Positions 17,460 to 26,036 of a stretch of 64,000 nucleotides of DNA are shown here, piece after piece. Source of the DNA: Rhodospirillales bacterium (GTDB lineage: Bacteria > Pseudomonadota > Alphaproteobacteria > Rhodospirillales > Defluviicoccaceae); the NCBI GenBank assembly GCA_016712595.1, contig JADJQT010000002.1:248001-312000 (forward strand), read 5' to 3'. Under the pieces are notes generated by a model. It saw nothing but the letters and a program-made list of their open reading frames with translations. It did not search any database and was not told the origin of the DNA. The translations under genes were made by a program, and so were the position numbers. Every line of letters begins with the position of its first letter. Within the stretch, counting starts at the first letter, position 1.

Positions 17460-18875
17460 TCATCCCCGTTGGGGGCGCAGCGCGCGCCGCGGGATGAAAA
17501 TGCGGAATGACGTCCCCTGTGGTCCCGTTGCCAGCAGATCGAGGCTTCCGCCGTGCGCGGCGACGATTTCACGGGCGATAACCAGCCCGAGGCCGGTGCC
17601 GCCACGGCGGGACGTGCTGATGAAGGGGAGGAACAAACTCTCGCGCACCTTTGCCGGGATACCGGGCCCGTCGTCGGAAATGTCGATTCGCACCCGGCCG
17701 AATTGCGTCGCCGATTGGATATTCAGGTGCGTGGCGCCGGCTTGCGCCGCGTTCAGCGCAAGGTTGGTGAAGACACGAAAAAGCTGCTCGCGATCGCCGG
17801 AGATCTCGCCGGCATCGCTGTCGACGTCGGCCGCGATCGTCAGCCCGCTCCCATCGCGCGAGCCGACGGCGGCGGAAACCTCGGCGATCAGATCGGCGAG
17901 AGGGAAGCTCTGCACCTTCAGGGGCGGCGCCTCCGCGTTGAGAAACTCCAAGGTCCGGCTCGACAGCGCAACCGCCCGGTCGATCGCCTGGTAGAGGGCC
18001 GGCGTGACCCGCTGAACTTTGGGATCGTCGATCTCGGCGAGCTGGTCCGACGCGAGCACGGCGGTGGCGAGGATGTTGCGCAGGTCATGGTGGATCTTGG
18101 CAACAGCGAAGCCCACGGCCGCCAGCCGTGTCTTCTGCCGCAATGCCGCGCGCACCTGATTCTGCATCATCGCCAATTCGCGCTGGGCAAGGCCAAGTTC
18201 ATCCGTACGCCGTGATGGTCTGGCCGCCATCACTTCGTCCTCCGGATTGCCGCGAAACCGCACCATGCTCTCGGTCAGGCGAACGATCGGCCGGACCATC
18301 CACACCTGCAGCGCAAGATAGAGCAAGCTAGCGGTAATCAACGAGATGACGACCGACAGCGTGCCGATGCGGGCGGAATAAGCAAGCATCGCCCGGCGCA
18401 GAGGCGCTTCGTCGAGGAGAACTTCGACCGTCGCATCCGGATCGCGCGGCGATGTGCCGATCACCCGCAGGACGCGGTTGCCGCGCTCGGCGAGCGTGCC
18501 GATGGCATCGCCGATCCATTCCAGCATTCCCCCCTGGCGAAGATCGATGGTCGCGGCAACGACGGGGGGCAGGCGGTCGGACAACATCAGCATCCGCCGT
18601 TCCGGAACCCGAAGGACGATCGCATGGGCGCCCGCGTGCAGCAGCAGATCCATGCTCAGCGGATCGGTGATCATCTGGTCGGGGCTTGCCTCCAGGGCAA
18701 GCGCGGCAAGATGCGCCTTGGCGATCTGTTCTTGGAAGTATTCGCGACGAAACCGCGATATGGATGGCAGGTAGATGAGCACCTCCGCGAGCATGACAAA
18801 GCACACGGTGAGCGCCAGGAGGCGTCCCGACATGCCGGTCAGATCGCGGAGGCGAAGGAAGCGGGCGGGCGTCAT
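17460..18875 (-). CDS. Orphan membrane sensor histidine kinase
   Basis: The 471-residue protein has a transmembrane helix at about 17-38, a periplasmic domain of about 130 residues, a second helix at about 173-195, a HAMP region (PIVRLTESMVRFRG), a dimerisation helix with the phospho-acceptor His in KIHHDLRN (about residue 261), and a HATPase with NLALNAAQAG, DDGPGIP and GGTGLGL. The acceptor motif lacks the common E/P spacing but is the type seen in HWE-unlike alphaproteobacterial kinases. No response regulator is adjacent, so its partner and signal are unknown. Confidence 0.85.
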   Translation of the reverse strand: MTPARFLRLRDLTGMSGRLLALTVCFVMLAEVLIYLPSISRFRREYFQEQIAKAHLAALALEASPDQMITDPLSMDLLLHAGAHAIVLRVPERRMLMLSDRLPPVVAATIDLRQGGMLEWIGDAIGTLAERGNRVLRVIGTSPRDPDATVEVLLDEAPLRRAMLAYSARIGTLSVVISLITASLLYLALQVWMVRPIVRLTESMVRFRGNPEDEVMAARPSRRTDELGLAQRELAMMQNQVRAALRQKTRLAAVGFAVAKIHHDLRNILATAVLASDQLAEIDDPKVQRVTPALYQAIDRAVALSSRTLEFLNAEAPPLKVQSFPLADLIAEVSAAVGSRDGSGLTIAADVDSDAGEISGDREQLFRVFTNLALNAAQAGATHLNIQSATQFGRVRIDISDDGPGIPAKVRESLFLPFISTSRRGGTGLGLVIAREIVAAHGGSLDLLATGPQGTSFRIFIPRRALRPQRG

Positions 18876-19076
18876 CGGATCGCCAGTATAGCGCAGGTCG
18901 AGGGGGGCCCGGGGAGTTCCTGTTCGGTGCTGTCGCTCAACCGGGGCGGGCGAAAAGGCGAACGACGCGGTTTATTCGCTCATTGAACGACTGGGGAGCG
19001 AAAAAGTTGCCGACGCCGGCCCTGTTCGCCTTCCCGCGGGCGATGACGCACAGGCCAGCGCGTTCGCCCGGCGACA

Positions 19077-19856
19077 TTATCGTGGCTCGTCCGGGGATGG
19101 AGCGTCACGGCGCTTCATCCGGCGGTAGACCACGGGTGCAAGGGACAGCAAGGCAAGACCGACGAGCGGTGCCAGCACCGAAGGTGAGAAGATGATCCCG
19201 AGGTCGGGAGCGCGCCCGGCATCGATGACGTCGGCCAGCCCGCTGCCGAGCATGGCATAGACGAGACTGCCCGGAACAATGCCGATCAGCGTGCCGACAA
19301 GGAAGGTCGGAAGCGAGACGCCGAGGAATGCGGGCACGAGGTTCACCAGCCAGAACGGAAAGATCGGCAGCAGGCGCAGAACCAGAAGATAGTTGAAGGC
19401 ATCGTCGCGAAGGCCCGCTTCCATCTTGCGGATGGCGGGGCCGGCACGCGCGCGCAGCACGTCCGCGAGCACGGAGCGCGCCGCGAGGAAGACCACGCTC
19501 GAGCCGACCGTCGCCGCCAGCACGCAGAAGACTGTCGCCGCGATCGTTCCAAAAAGAAATCCGCCGACGACCGTGAGCCATGCCGCCCCGGGGACGGACA
19601 GCGCGACAGCGACGATGTACACGATGACGAACATGACGGCGGCGGTTGTCGGGTGGTCGGCGCGCCAGGCAAGCAGGGCGTCACGGTGTGCGCCGATCTG
19701 CTCGAAGCTGAGATAACGGTGGTATCCGAAGACGATGACGACAATCAGCCCAAGGAGGATCGCGCCGATCGGGATCAAGCGCCACGGTGAAAAGCGCCGC
19801 TCTGCGTCCCGGGATGTTGCGGGGGGTGCCACGGGAGGTGCCACGGGAGGTGCCAC
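19077..19856 (-). CDS. VTT/DedA-like (SNARE-associated, TVP38 family) membrane protein
   Basis: The protein of about 259 residues is an integral membrane protein with about five hydrophobic segments and the VTT-domain signatures GGFLFGTIAATVFCVLAATV, RLLPIFPFWLVNLVPAFLGV and TFLVGTLIGIVPGSLVYAMLG (each quoted within limits). Bacterial relatives are proposed lipid scramblases or undecaprenyl/phospholipid transporters. The start is uncertain: three in-frame GTG codons lie in a 12-base repeat, and the outermost (19856) has GGAGA upstream. A frame extends to 20042 but would cover the rpmH promoter. It is divergent from rpmH. Confidence 0.8.
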   Translation of the reverse strand: MAPPVAPPVAPPATSRDAERRFSPWRLIPIGAILLGLIVVIVFGYHRYLSFEQIGAHRDALLAWRADHPTTAAVMFVIVYIVAVALSVPGAAWLTVVGGFLFGTIAATVFCVLAATVGSSVVFLAARSVLADVLRARAGPAIRKMEAGLRDDAFNYLLVLRLLPIFPFWLVNLVPAFLGVSLPTFLVGTLIGIVPGSLVYAMLGSGLADVIDAGRAPDLGIIFSPSVLAPLVGLALLSLAPVVYRRMKRRDAPSPDEPR

Positions 19857-19857
19857 G
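19825..19857 (+). repeat. 12-bp tandem repeat at the VTT protein N-terminus
   Basis: The unit GGTGCCACGGGA is repeated 2.75 times. On the minus strand it encodes three copies of Val-Ala-Pro-Pro, each starting with a GTG codon. Changes in copy number would keep the reading frame. Confidence 0.8.
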
Positions 19858-20012
19858 CCACTGTCTCCGTCTCGACGCGCCGATATCTTGTCGCGCGCGA
19901 TTGTATATGGGCCGTACGCCGCATCTGTGTCATACGGTGCGTTCGCACTGGGCCAACAGCGAAATCGCAGACCAAGGAGCGTTTTGGCGCAGACGAACAC
20001 AGACGGGCGCGG

Positions 20013-20041
20013 TTGACTTCGGCCAACCCAGCCCGTATACA
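20013..20041 (+). promoter_or_regulatory. Sigma-70 promoter of the rpmH-rnpA-yidD-yidC-engB block
   Basis: TTGACT (20013-20018), exactly 17 bases, then TATACA (20036-20041), about 30 bases before the rpmH start codon. It is a near-consensus promoter. Confidence 0.75.
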
Positions 20042-20070
20042 CCGGGGCCTTTCGTGCTGGAGAATCTTTC

Positions 20071-20205
20071 GTGAAGCGGACTTATCAGCCCAGCAAACTC
20101 GTTCGCAAACGGCGGCATGGCTTTCGCAAGCGCGCGTCGACCGTCGGAGGCCGCCGAATCCTGGCGGCTCGGCGCAGGCGGGGGCGCAAGCGGCTGTCCG
20201 CTTGA
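20071..20205 (+). CDS. rpmH: 50S ribosomal protein L34
   Basis: This very short gene encodes 44 residues: VKRTYQPSKLVRKRRHGFRK followed by a conserved basic C-terminal half ending GRKRLSA. That is L34 in full. The start is GTG at 20071, preceded by GGAGAA; the stop is TGA at 20203-20205. It heads the classic rpmH-rnpA-yidD-yidC order and lies 24 bases before rnpA. Confidence 0.97.
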   Translation: MKRTYQPSKLVRKRRHGFRKRASTVGGRRILAARRRRGRKRLSA

Positions 20206-20229
20206 TGCCGCTGTCGACGTGACATCTTC

Positions 20230-20700
20230 GTGCCTGTCGCTCTTCCTCGCCTGAAGCAGCGAGCCGAATTCTTGCGCGTTGCCCGCGACGGCCGCTCGTC
20301 GGCACAGCCGGGGCTTGTCTTGCAGGCAATGCGACGATCCGCCGAGCCAGGAAGCGCGGTCGCTGACCCGGATATTCGGGTGGGATTCACCACGAGCCGC
20401 AAGGTCGGCAACGCCGTCGCCCGCAATCGGGCGCGGCGCCGGCTACGCGAAGCGGCGCGCCTGTTGATGGCCGAAATCGCTGCGCCGAATCGCGATTACG
20501 TGCTGGTCGGCCGGCGGGCGACGCTTGAGCGGCCGTTTCCAGCGCTGCTTGCCGATCTTCGAACGGCGCTGCGGCGGCTGGATGCCTGCCGGCTGGGTGC
20601 CTGTCGGTTGTCGACGGAGGGGGCGGTGAGGCAGGCGAGCGCGCGAAATTCCGTGCGAGCAGCACGACGACGGGAGGATCAACGGGACACGGCGCGATGA
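20230..20700 (+). CDS. rnpA: Ribonuclease P protein component
   Basis: The protein subunit of RNase P helps the RNA subunit bind pre-tRNA. The 156 residues start (GTG) PVALPRLKQRAEFLRVARDG and carry GFTTSRKVGNAVARNRARRR, the RNR motif that contacts RNA, then LREAARL and DYVLVGRRAT. An Arg/Ala-rich tail of about 40 residues is longer than in E. coli. Its stop overlaps the yidD start as ATGA. Confidence 0.96.
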   Translation: MPVALPRLKQRAEFLRVARDGRSSAQPGLVLQAMRRSAEPGSAVADPDIRVGFTTSRKVGNAVARNRARRRLREAARLLMAEIAAPNRDYVLVGRRATLERPFPALLADLRTALRRLDACRLGACRLSTEGAVRQASARNSVRAARRREDQRDTAR

Positions 20701-20990
20701 CGCTTTCCGTCCGTCTGTCCTGCGGGCTCGTGCTCGCATACAAGTTTTTGCTTTCACCGGTGCTTCCCGCCTCCTGCCGCTATTGGCCGACGTGCTCGTC
20801 CTACGCACTTGACGCACTGCGGCGGTTCGGCCTTTGGCGCGGTGGCTGGCTGGCGATCCGGCGCATCGCCCGCTGCCATCCCTGGGGGGGCTCCGGTTAC
20901 GATCCGGTGCCGTCCGGCGGCGCGTGTGGATCGGACTGCACACCGGCGGATTCATACCGCCAAGATCGCTACGGCATCGGGGCCGAATAA
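20697..20990 (+). CDS. yidD: Membrane protein insertion efficiency factor YidD
   Basis: YidD is a small membrane-associated helper of protein insertion by YidC. The 97 residues contain YKFLLSPVLPASCRYWPTCS, YALDALRRFGLWRGGWLAIRR-type helix and the conserved RCHPWGGSGYDPVP; three conserved cysteines are present. It overlaps rnpA by 4 bases and yidC starts right after its stop, so the genes are translationally coupled. Confidence 0.95.
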   Translation: MTLSVRLSCGLVLAYKFLLSPVLPASCRYWPTCSSYALDALRRFGLWRGGWLAIRRIARCHPWGGSGYDPVPSGGACGSDCTPADSYRQDRYGIGAE

Positions 20991-22763
20991 ATGATGGAAA
21001 ATAAGAACCTCTTGCTGGCGGTCGTGGTCTCGATCGCCATCGTCGTCGGTTTCCAGCTTGCCCAACGTGCGTTCTTCCCGGCACCGGCGCGGACACCCGT
21101 CGTCGCGTCGGATCATCCGTCCGCAGAGCCGGCACCGGCTCCGCCGGCGCCACAAGGAGAGGGCCACACCGGCATCGCGCCACCGCAGGCTGCCCCGGCA
21201 ACGGGTAACGCCACGCTGTCAGGGCTCCCGACGAGTCCGGCGCTGGGTGTCGGTCGCGCCGAGATTCTCCAGAAGGCGCCGCGCGTGCGCATCGATACGC
21301 CGAAGCTGCACGGCTCGATCGCGCTGGTCGGCGCGCGGATCGACGACGTCACCCTCGCCGAGTACCACGAGACCCTCGATCCGACGAGTCCCGAGATCGT
21401 GATGTTTACGCCGCAGGGCCGCCCGGACGCCTACTTCGCCGAAACCGGCTGGGTGCCGGCCGGCGGCGCGGTCGCCGTCCCCGGACCTGCGACGCGCTGG
21501 AGCGCGGATGGCGAGACGCTCACGCCCGAGCGACCGGTGACGTTCACCTGGGACAACGGCGAGGGCCTTATCTTCAAGCGCGTTGTGAGCGTCGACGACA
21601 ATTACCTGTTCAGCGTGCGTCAGAGTGTCGAGAGCCGGCGCAGTGATGCCGTTACCCTGGTGCCCTACGCGCTGATCTCCCGCTATGGCACGCCGCCGAC
21701 GTCAGGATACTTCATCTTGTATGAGGGGCCGCTCGGCGTTTTCGATGGCACACTCAGTGAAGAGAAGTACAAGAACGTCCAGGAAAAGGGTGTAATTTCC
21801 GAACACACGACCGGCGGATGGATCGGGTTTACTGACAAGTACTGGATGTCGGCTCTCATTCCCGACCAGAAAAAGGCGATTAACGCGCGCTTCGTCTACC
21901 AGCATGCCAACGACGCCAACCAGTACCAGGTGGATTTCGCCGGCACGCCGCAGACCCTTGAGCCGGGCGGTACGATCGACAACGAAGATCATCTCTTTGC
22001 GGGCGCCAAGATCGTCAAGCTGATCGATCACTATCAGGACCAATACGGTATCGACAAATTCTATCTCGCCGTCGACTGGGGCTGGTTCTGGTTCCTGACC
22101 CGGCCGGTGTTCTACTTCCTCAATTTCCTGCATGGCTTGGTTGGCAACTTCGGCATCGCTATCCTGCTGCTTACCGTCTCGCTGAAGCTGTTGTTCTTCC
22201 CGCTCGCCAACAAGTCGTACCGGGCGATGAGCCAGATGCGCAAGCTGCAGCCGGAGATGACCAAGCTGCGCGAGCGCTTCGGCGACGACAAGGCACGGCT
22301 CAACCAGGAAATGATGGCGCTCTACAAGCGCGAGAAGGTCAACCCGGCCTCGGGATGCCTGCCGATCGTCATCCAGATCCCGGTGTTCTTCGCGCTCTAC
22401 AAGGTCCTGTTCGTGACCATCGAGATGCGCCATGCGCCGTTTTACGGCTGGATTCATGACCTCTCGGCCCCCGATCCAAGCTCGGTGGCGACCCTGTTCG
22501 GCCTCATCCCGTGGACGCCCCCGCAGTTCCTGATGATCGGCGCGTGGCCGCTGATCATGGGGGTTACAATGTTCTTGCAACAGAAGCTCAACCCGCAACC
22601 ACCCGACCCGGTTCAGGCGAAGGTGTTCATGATCCTGCCGGTCGTCTTCACCTTCATGCTGGCGCACTTCCCGGCGGGTCTGGTGATCTATTGGACATGG
22701 AACAATATCCTATCGATCGTTCAGCAGTGGGTGATCATGCGTCGGATGGGAGTGAAGGTCTGA
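20991..22763 (+). CDS. yidC: Membrane protein insertase YidC
   Basis: YidC (Oxa1 family) inserts and folds inner-membrane proteins alone or with SecYEG. The 590 residues show an N-terminal anchor (NLLLAVVVSIAIVVGFQLA), a Pro/Ala-rich linker, a large periplasmic beta-sandwich domain (about 95-360), and the core of five helices with MSQMRKLQPEMTKLRERFGDD, VNPASGCLPIVIQIPVFFAL and LAHFPAGLVIYWTWNNILSI. The C-terminus is short. Its ATG is immediately after the yidD stop. Confidence 0.97.
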   Translation: MMENKNLLLAVVVSIAIVVGFQLAQRAFFPAPARTPVVASDHPSAEPAPAPPAPQGEGHTGIAPPQAAPATGNATLSGLPTSPALGVGRAEILQKAPRVRIDTPKLHGSIALVGARIDDVTLAEYHETLDPTSPEIVMFTPQGRPDAYFAETGWVPAGGAVAVPGPATRWSADGETLTPERPVTFTWDNGEGLIFKRVVSVDDNYLFSVRQSVESRRSDAVTLVPYALISRYGTPPTSGYFILYEGPLGVFDGTLSEEKYKNVQEKGVISEHTTGGWIGFTDKYWMSALIPDQKKAINARFVYQHANDANQYQVDFAGTPQTLEPGGTIDNEDHLFAGAKIVKLIDHYQDQYGIDKFYLAVDWGWFWFLTRPVFYFLNFLHGLVGNFGIAILLLTVSLKLLFFPLANKSYRAMSQMRKLQPEMTKLRERFGDDKARLNQEMMALYKREKVNPASGCLPIVIQIPVFFALYKVLFVTIEMRHAPFYGWIHDLSAPDPSSVATLFGLIPWTPPQFLMIGAWPLIMGVTMFLQQKLNPQPPDPVQAKVFMILPVVFTFMLAHFPAGLVIYWTWNNILSIVQQWVIMRRMGVKV

Positions 22764-22771
22764 GCGCCACG

Positions 22772-23452
22772 GTGCTAGGCGATGTTGGCGACGAAGCCGG
22801 TGAGAGGGCGGCGAAAGAGGCGATCCGCCTCGAGCGCGGGCATTGGCTGTTCGCCCAGGAGTGTGCCTTCGTCGCCGGCGCGGCCACCTTGGCGCAGATC
22901 CCGCCGGATTCGCTGCCCGAGATCGCCTTTGCCGGCCGTTCGAACGTCGGCAAATCAAGCCTGATCAATGCGCTCACCGGGCGGCGGACGCTGGCCCGCG
23001 TCTCCCGCACGCCCGGGCGAACGCGCCAGCTCAATTTTTTTGCCCTCGCCGGTCGGCTGATGCTGGCCGATCTTCCCGGCTACGGCTATGCCAAGGCGTC
23101 GAAGGAGGAGGTTTCCAACTGGACACGGCTGGTCGAACTGTATCTCGTCGGCCGCGCGCCGTTGCGCCGCGTACTCGTGCTGATCGATTCCCGGCACGGC
23201 CCGAAAGACGTCGACCGGCGAGTCATGGCGATGCTCGACAAGGCGGCGGTGTCCTATCTCGTCGTCTTGACCAAGACAGACGCGCTCGGCCCCCGGGCAC
23301 TCGCCGAGCGCATCGCCGCGACCTCCGCCGAGCTTGCCCGGCATACGGCGGCTTACCCCGAGCTCGCCGCGACGAGCGCCGAGAAAGGTGATGGCATTCC
23401 CGCGCTGCGCGCCGGGCTGGCGATGCTGATCGACTGGCAGGCGGACGAGTAA
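22772..23452 (+). CDS. engB: Ribosome biogenesis GTPase EngB/YihA
   Basis: EngB is a GTPase needed for large-subunit assembly and division. G1 is GRSNVGKSSL, with SRTPGRTRQLNFF, DLPGYGYAKAS, TKTDALG and the SAEKG end. GTG 22772, 8 bases after the yidC stop, gives 226 residues, close to the family's length, and has GAAGG upstream. An in-frame ATG at 22697 inside yidC would add 25 unconserved residues. argB, which often follows in alphaproteobacteria, is absent here. Confidence 0.94.
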   Translation: MLGDVGDEAGERAAKEAIRLERGHWLFAQECAFVAGAATLAQIPPDSLPEIAFAGRSNVGKSSLINALTGRRTLARVSRTPGRTRQLNFFALAGRLMLADLPGYGYAKASKEEVSNWTRLVELYLVGRAPLRRVLVLIDSRHGPKDVDRRVMAMLDKAAVSYLVVLTKTDALGPRALAERIAATSAELARHTAAYPELAATSAEKGDGIPALRAGLAMLIDWQADE

Positions 23453-23603
23453 CCACTGCCGCCTTTCCCGTGTCGTCGTCGGTGCGGTGAATCGAGGTTC
23501 GGCGCGCCTGGCCAATGCCCGTTGATCCCTCGCTCCGGAACCTCCTTAATGCAAGGACTGCTCCCGGTTCCGTGACCTTTCGTCGAGAAGGCAAGCAAGA
23601 TCC

Positions 23604-24101
23604 ATGACGTTCGATATCGAGAGTCTGAAAGCCGATATCCCCGCCGACATCCTGGCCATGCTGGGCGATGCGGAGTCTCCCTACAGCCAGTTCGAGCGCG
23701 CGGAACGAGCCCTTCAGGCGGCAGTGGAGCGGGCGCCCGACAGTCTGGCGCTGCGGATGGCGACCTATTCGTTCTACTATTATGCGAACCGCTTGCAGGA
23801 GGCCATCCCCCATGCCGAGGCGTGTCTGGCGATCGCCGCGGGAGCGCTTGGGTTGCCCGGCGATTGGCGTCTGGTCAGCCCGGACAGTGCCTGCTTTGGC
23901 GCACTGGAACGCCCGCAGCGGGTCTACCTGAAATCTCTCGTCGCGCTCGGATATTGCCGGGCGCGCCTGGGGGATCGTGAGGGCGGGGCCGAGCTCTTGC
24001 GCAAGGCCGCCAGCCTTGATCCGCAAGATCAGATCGGCGCGGCGCCGCTGGCCGATCTCGTCGCGCACGGCGGCATGCGCGACGAAGACGACGAGGACTG
24101 A
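23604..24101 (+). CDS. TPR-like helical repeat protein of unknown function
   Basis: The 165-residue soluble protein has paired-helix, TPR-like periodicity: RAERALQAAVERAPDSLAL, ANRLQEAIPHAEACLAIA and ALGYCRARLGDREGGAELLR, then AASLDPQDQIGA. The C-terminus is acidic (DEDDED). There is no signal peptide or catalytic motif. I do not recognise the exact family. It has a ribosome site AAGCAAGA-like and is followed after 90 bases by a zinc alcohol dehydrogenase, with which it may be co-transcribed. Confidence 0.75.
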   Translation: MTFDIESLKADIPADILAMLGDAESPYSQFERAERALQAAVERAPDSLALRMATYSFYYYANRLQEAIPHAEACLAIAAGALGLPGDWRLVSPDSACFGALERPQRVYLKSLVALGYCRARLGDREGGAELLRKAASLDPQDQIGAAPLADLVAHGGMRDEDDED

Positions 24102-24191
24102 TGAGCGCCGTCGCGAGCGTCGGCGGCTTGTCCGCCGCCGAGCACGGCCGCTAGACTTCCTGCACGCGGGCTCACCAATACGGTTTCGCCA

Positions 24192-25223
24192 ATGATCGCG
24201 CCAATCGATATGCAGGCGATGGTTCTTGAGACTCCGGGAGCGGCGCTCGTCCAGCGTCGCTTGCCACGGCCGCGGGCGGGCGCCGGCGAGGTCCTGGTGG
24301 CCGTGCACGCGTGCGGCGTCTGTCGGACGGATCTGCATATACTCGACGGCGAGCTCGCCCATCCCAAGCGCCCCATTGTTCCGGGGCACGAGATCGTCGG
24401 CGTTGTCGCTGGACTGGGCGAGGGCGTCGACGGACTGGCGTTGGGTGAGCGCGTCGGCATTCCCTGGCTCGGCTGGACCTGCGGGCAATGTCGCTATTGC
24501 CGTGCCGGAGAGGAGAATCTCTGCCCTGAGGCGCGCTTCACCGGCTATCAGATTGATGGCGGCTATGCCGAATATGCCGTCGTCGACGCCCGCTATTGTC
24601 TGCCGCTCGGCGCCACGGCGCTCAGTGATGCAGAGGCGGCGCCGCTGCTCTGCGCCGGGCTGATCGGCTACCGTTGCTTGGTCAAGGCGGGCGACGCCGG
24701 GCGCTTGGGACTCTATGGTTTCGGCGCGGCGGCGCATATCGTCGCTCAGGTCGCTCGTTGGCAAGGCCGAGAGGTTTTTGCCTTCACCCGACCCGGTGAT
24801 GCGGCGGCGCAGGCGTTCGCCCGGGACCTTGGCGCCGCGTGGGCCGGAGGCTCGGATGAGCGCCCGCCCGAAGAGCTGGATGCGGCGATTCTCTTCGCGC
24901 CCCAAGGTGGCCTCGTGCCGCTGGCGCTTAAGGCTGTGCGACCGGGGGGAACGGTTGTCTGCGGCGGCATCCACATGAGCGATATCCCGTCCTTCCCTTA
25001 CGAAAGTCTCTGGCGGGAAAAGCATCTGCTGTCGGTCGCCAACCTCACGCGCCGCGATGGCGTCGAGTTCCTGGCGCTCGCCGCGCGCATGCCACTTGCG
25101 ACGCGCGTCGAGATCCTGCCACTGAGCGCGGCGAACGAGGCCCTGCGCCGCTTGCGCGCGGGCGAACTCGTTGGTGCCGCCGTCCTCGCCCCGAGCACGA
25201 TCGAAGGGACCATACACAGCTGA
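24192..25223 (+). CDS. Zinc-dependent alcohol dehydrogenase family protein
   Basis: The 343-residue medium-chain dehydrogenase/reductase has catalytic zinc ligands Cys in HACGVCRTD, His in VPGHEIVG and Cys in PLLCAG, and structural zinc cysteines in CGQCRYCRAGEENLC. The nucleotide-binding loop is GLYGFGAAAH rather than the usual GxGxxG. It resembles AdhP-like or quinone-fermenting propanol-preferring enzymes. It would oxidise or reduce an alcohol/aldehyde with NAD(P); the substrate is unknown. An O-methyltransferase follows after 42 bases. Confidence 0.88.
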   Translation: MIAPIDMQAMVLETPGAALVQRRLPRPRAGAGEVLVAVHACGVCRTDLHILDGELAHPKRPIVPGHEIVGVVAGLGEGVDGLALGERVGIPWLGWTCGQCRYCRAGEENLCPEARFTGYQIDGGYAEYAVVDARYCLPLGATALSDAEAAPLLCAGLIGYRCLVKAGDAGRLGLYGFGAAAHIVAQVARWQGREVFAFTRPGDAAAQAFARDLGAAWAGGSDERPPEELDAAILFAPQGGLVPLALKAVRPGGTVVCGGIHMSDIPSFPYESLWREKHLLSVANLTRRDGVEFLALAARMPLATRVEILPLSAANEALRRLRAGELVGAAVLAPSTIEGTIHS

Positions 25224-25265
25224 TCGCCGCAAGGCGGCCGGGCTGCTCGTTAAAAGGGACCGCCC

Positions 25266-25928
25266 ATGTCAAAGCGCACCATTTCCGTCGATGACCGGCT
25301 GCACGCCTACCTGCTCAGAGCCTCGCTGCGCGAGGCGGCGGTGCTGGAGCGCTTGCGCGCCGAAACCGCGACGCTTCCCGGCGCGGGGATGCAGATCTCG
25401 CCCGAGCAGGGCCAGCTGATGGCGTTGCTGCTCAAGCTGTCAGGCGCGCGCCGCGTCATCGAGATCGGTACCTTTACCGGCTATAGCGCTCTCGTCATGG
25501 CACTCGCGCTGCCGGACGACGGGCGCATCATCGCCTGCGACGTCTCCGAGGAGTGGACGGCGGTTGCCCGGCGGTATTGGGCGGAGGCGGGGATCGCCGG
25601 CAAGATCGACCTGCGCATTGCGCCGGCTCTGGAAACCGTCCGCTCGCTGATCGATGACGGGCAGGCCGGCGGGTTCGATTTCGTCTTCATCGATGCCGAT
25701 AAGGAGAACATCGCCGCTTATTATGAGGCCGGGCTGGTGCTGCTGCGGCCGGGCGGTCTCATCGCCGTCGATAATACACTGTGGAATGGCCGGGTTGCCG
25801 ATCCGGACGTTGACGATGCGTCGACCGTGGCGATTCGCGCGTTCAATGCCCGGCTGCGCGACGACGAGCGCGTCGACCTCAGCCTCGTTCCGATCGGCGA
25901 CGGGCTCAGTCTCGCGCGCCGGCGTTAA
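25266..25928 (+). CDS. SAM-dependent O-methyltransferase (catechol/caffeoyl-CoA type)
   Basis: The 220-residue enzyme belongs to methyltransferase family 3. Seen: SPEQGQLMALLLKLSGARRV, the SAM loop IEIGTFTGYSALVMALAL, DVSEEW, the metal-binding FDFVFIDADKENIAAYYEAG-type block and AVDNTLWNGRVADP. The divalent-metal Asp residues are present. Likely substrates are catechol-type hydroxyls; this is inferred. AAGGGACCG precedes the ATG. Confidence 0.92.
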   Translation: MSKRTISVDDRLHAYLLRASLREAAVLERLRAETATLPGAGMQISPEQGQLMALLLKLSGARRVIEIGTFTGYSALVMALALPDDGRIIACDVSEEWTAVARRYWAEAGIAGKIDLRIAPALETVRSLIDDGQAGGFDFVFIDADKENIAAYYEAGLVLLRPGGLIAVDNTLWNGRVADPDVDDASTVAIRAFNARLRDDERVDLSLVPIGDGLSLARRR

Positions 25929-26036
25929 TTTGCCGCCGCGGCCAGGCGCATCGATGCCTCCGCCACCATAGCCAGCCGACATTTTGGCCTTGAGGCCGGG
26001 TGCCCCGGCGGCTCGCCTGCGACAAGGGTCCCGGAC

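Noticed and set aside
23223..25232. 669-residue minus-strand open frame
   Set aside because: Antisense to engB, the repeat protein and the alcohol dehydrogenase; Arg/Gly-rich shadow composition.
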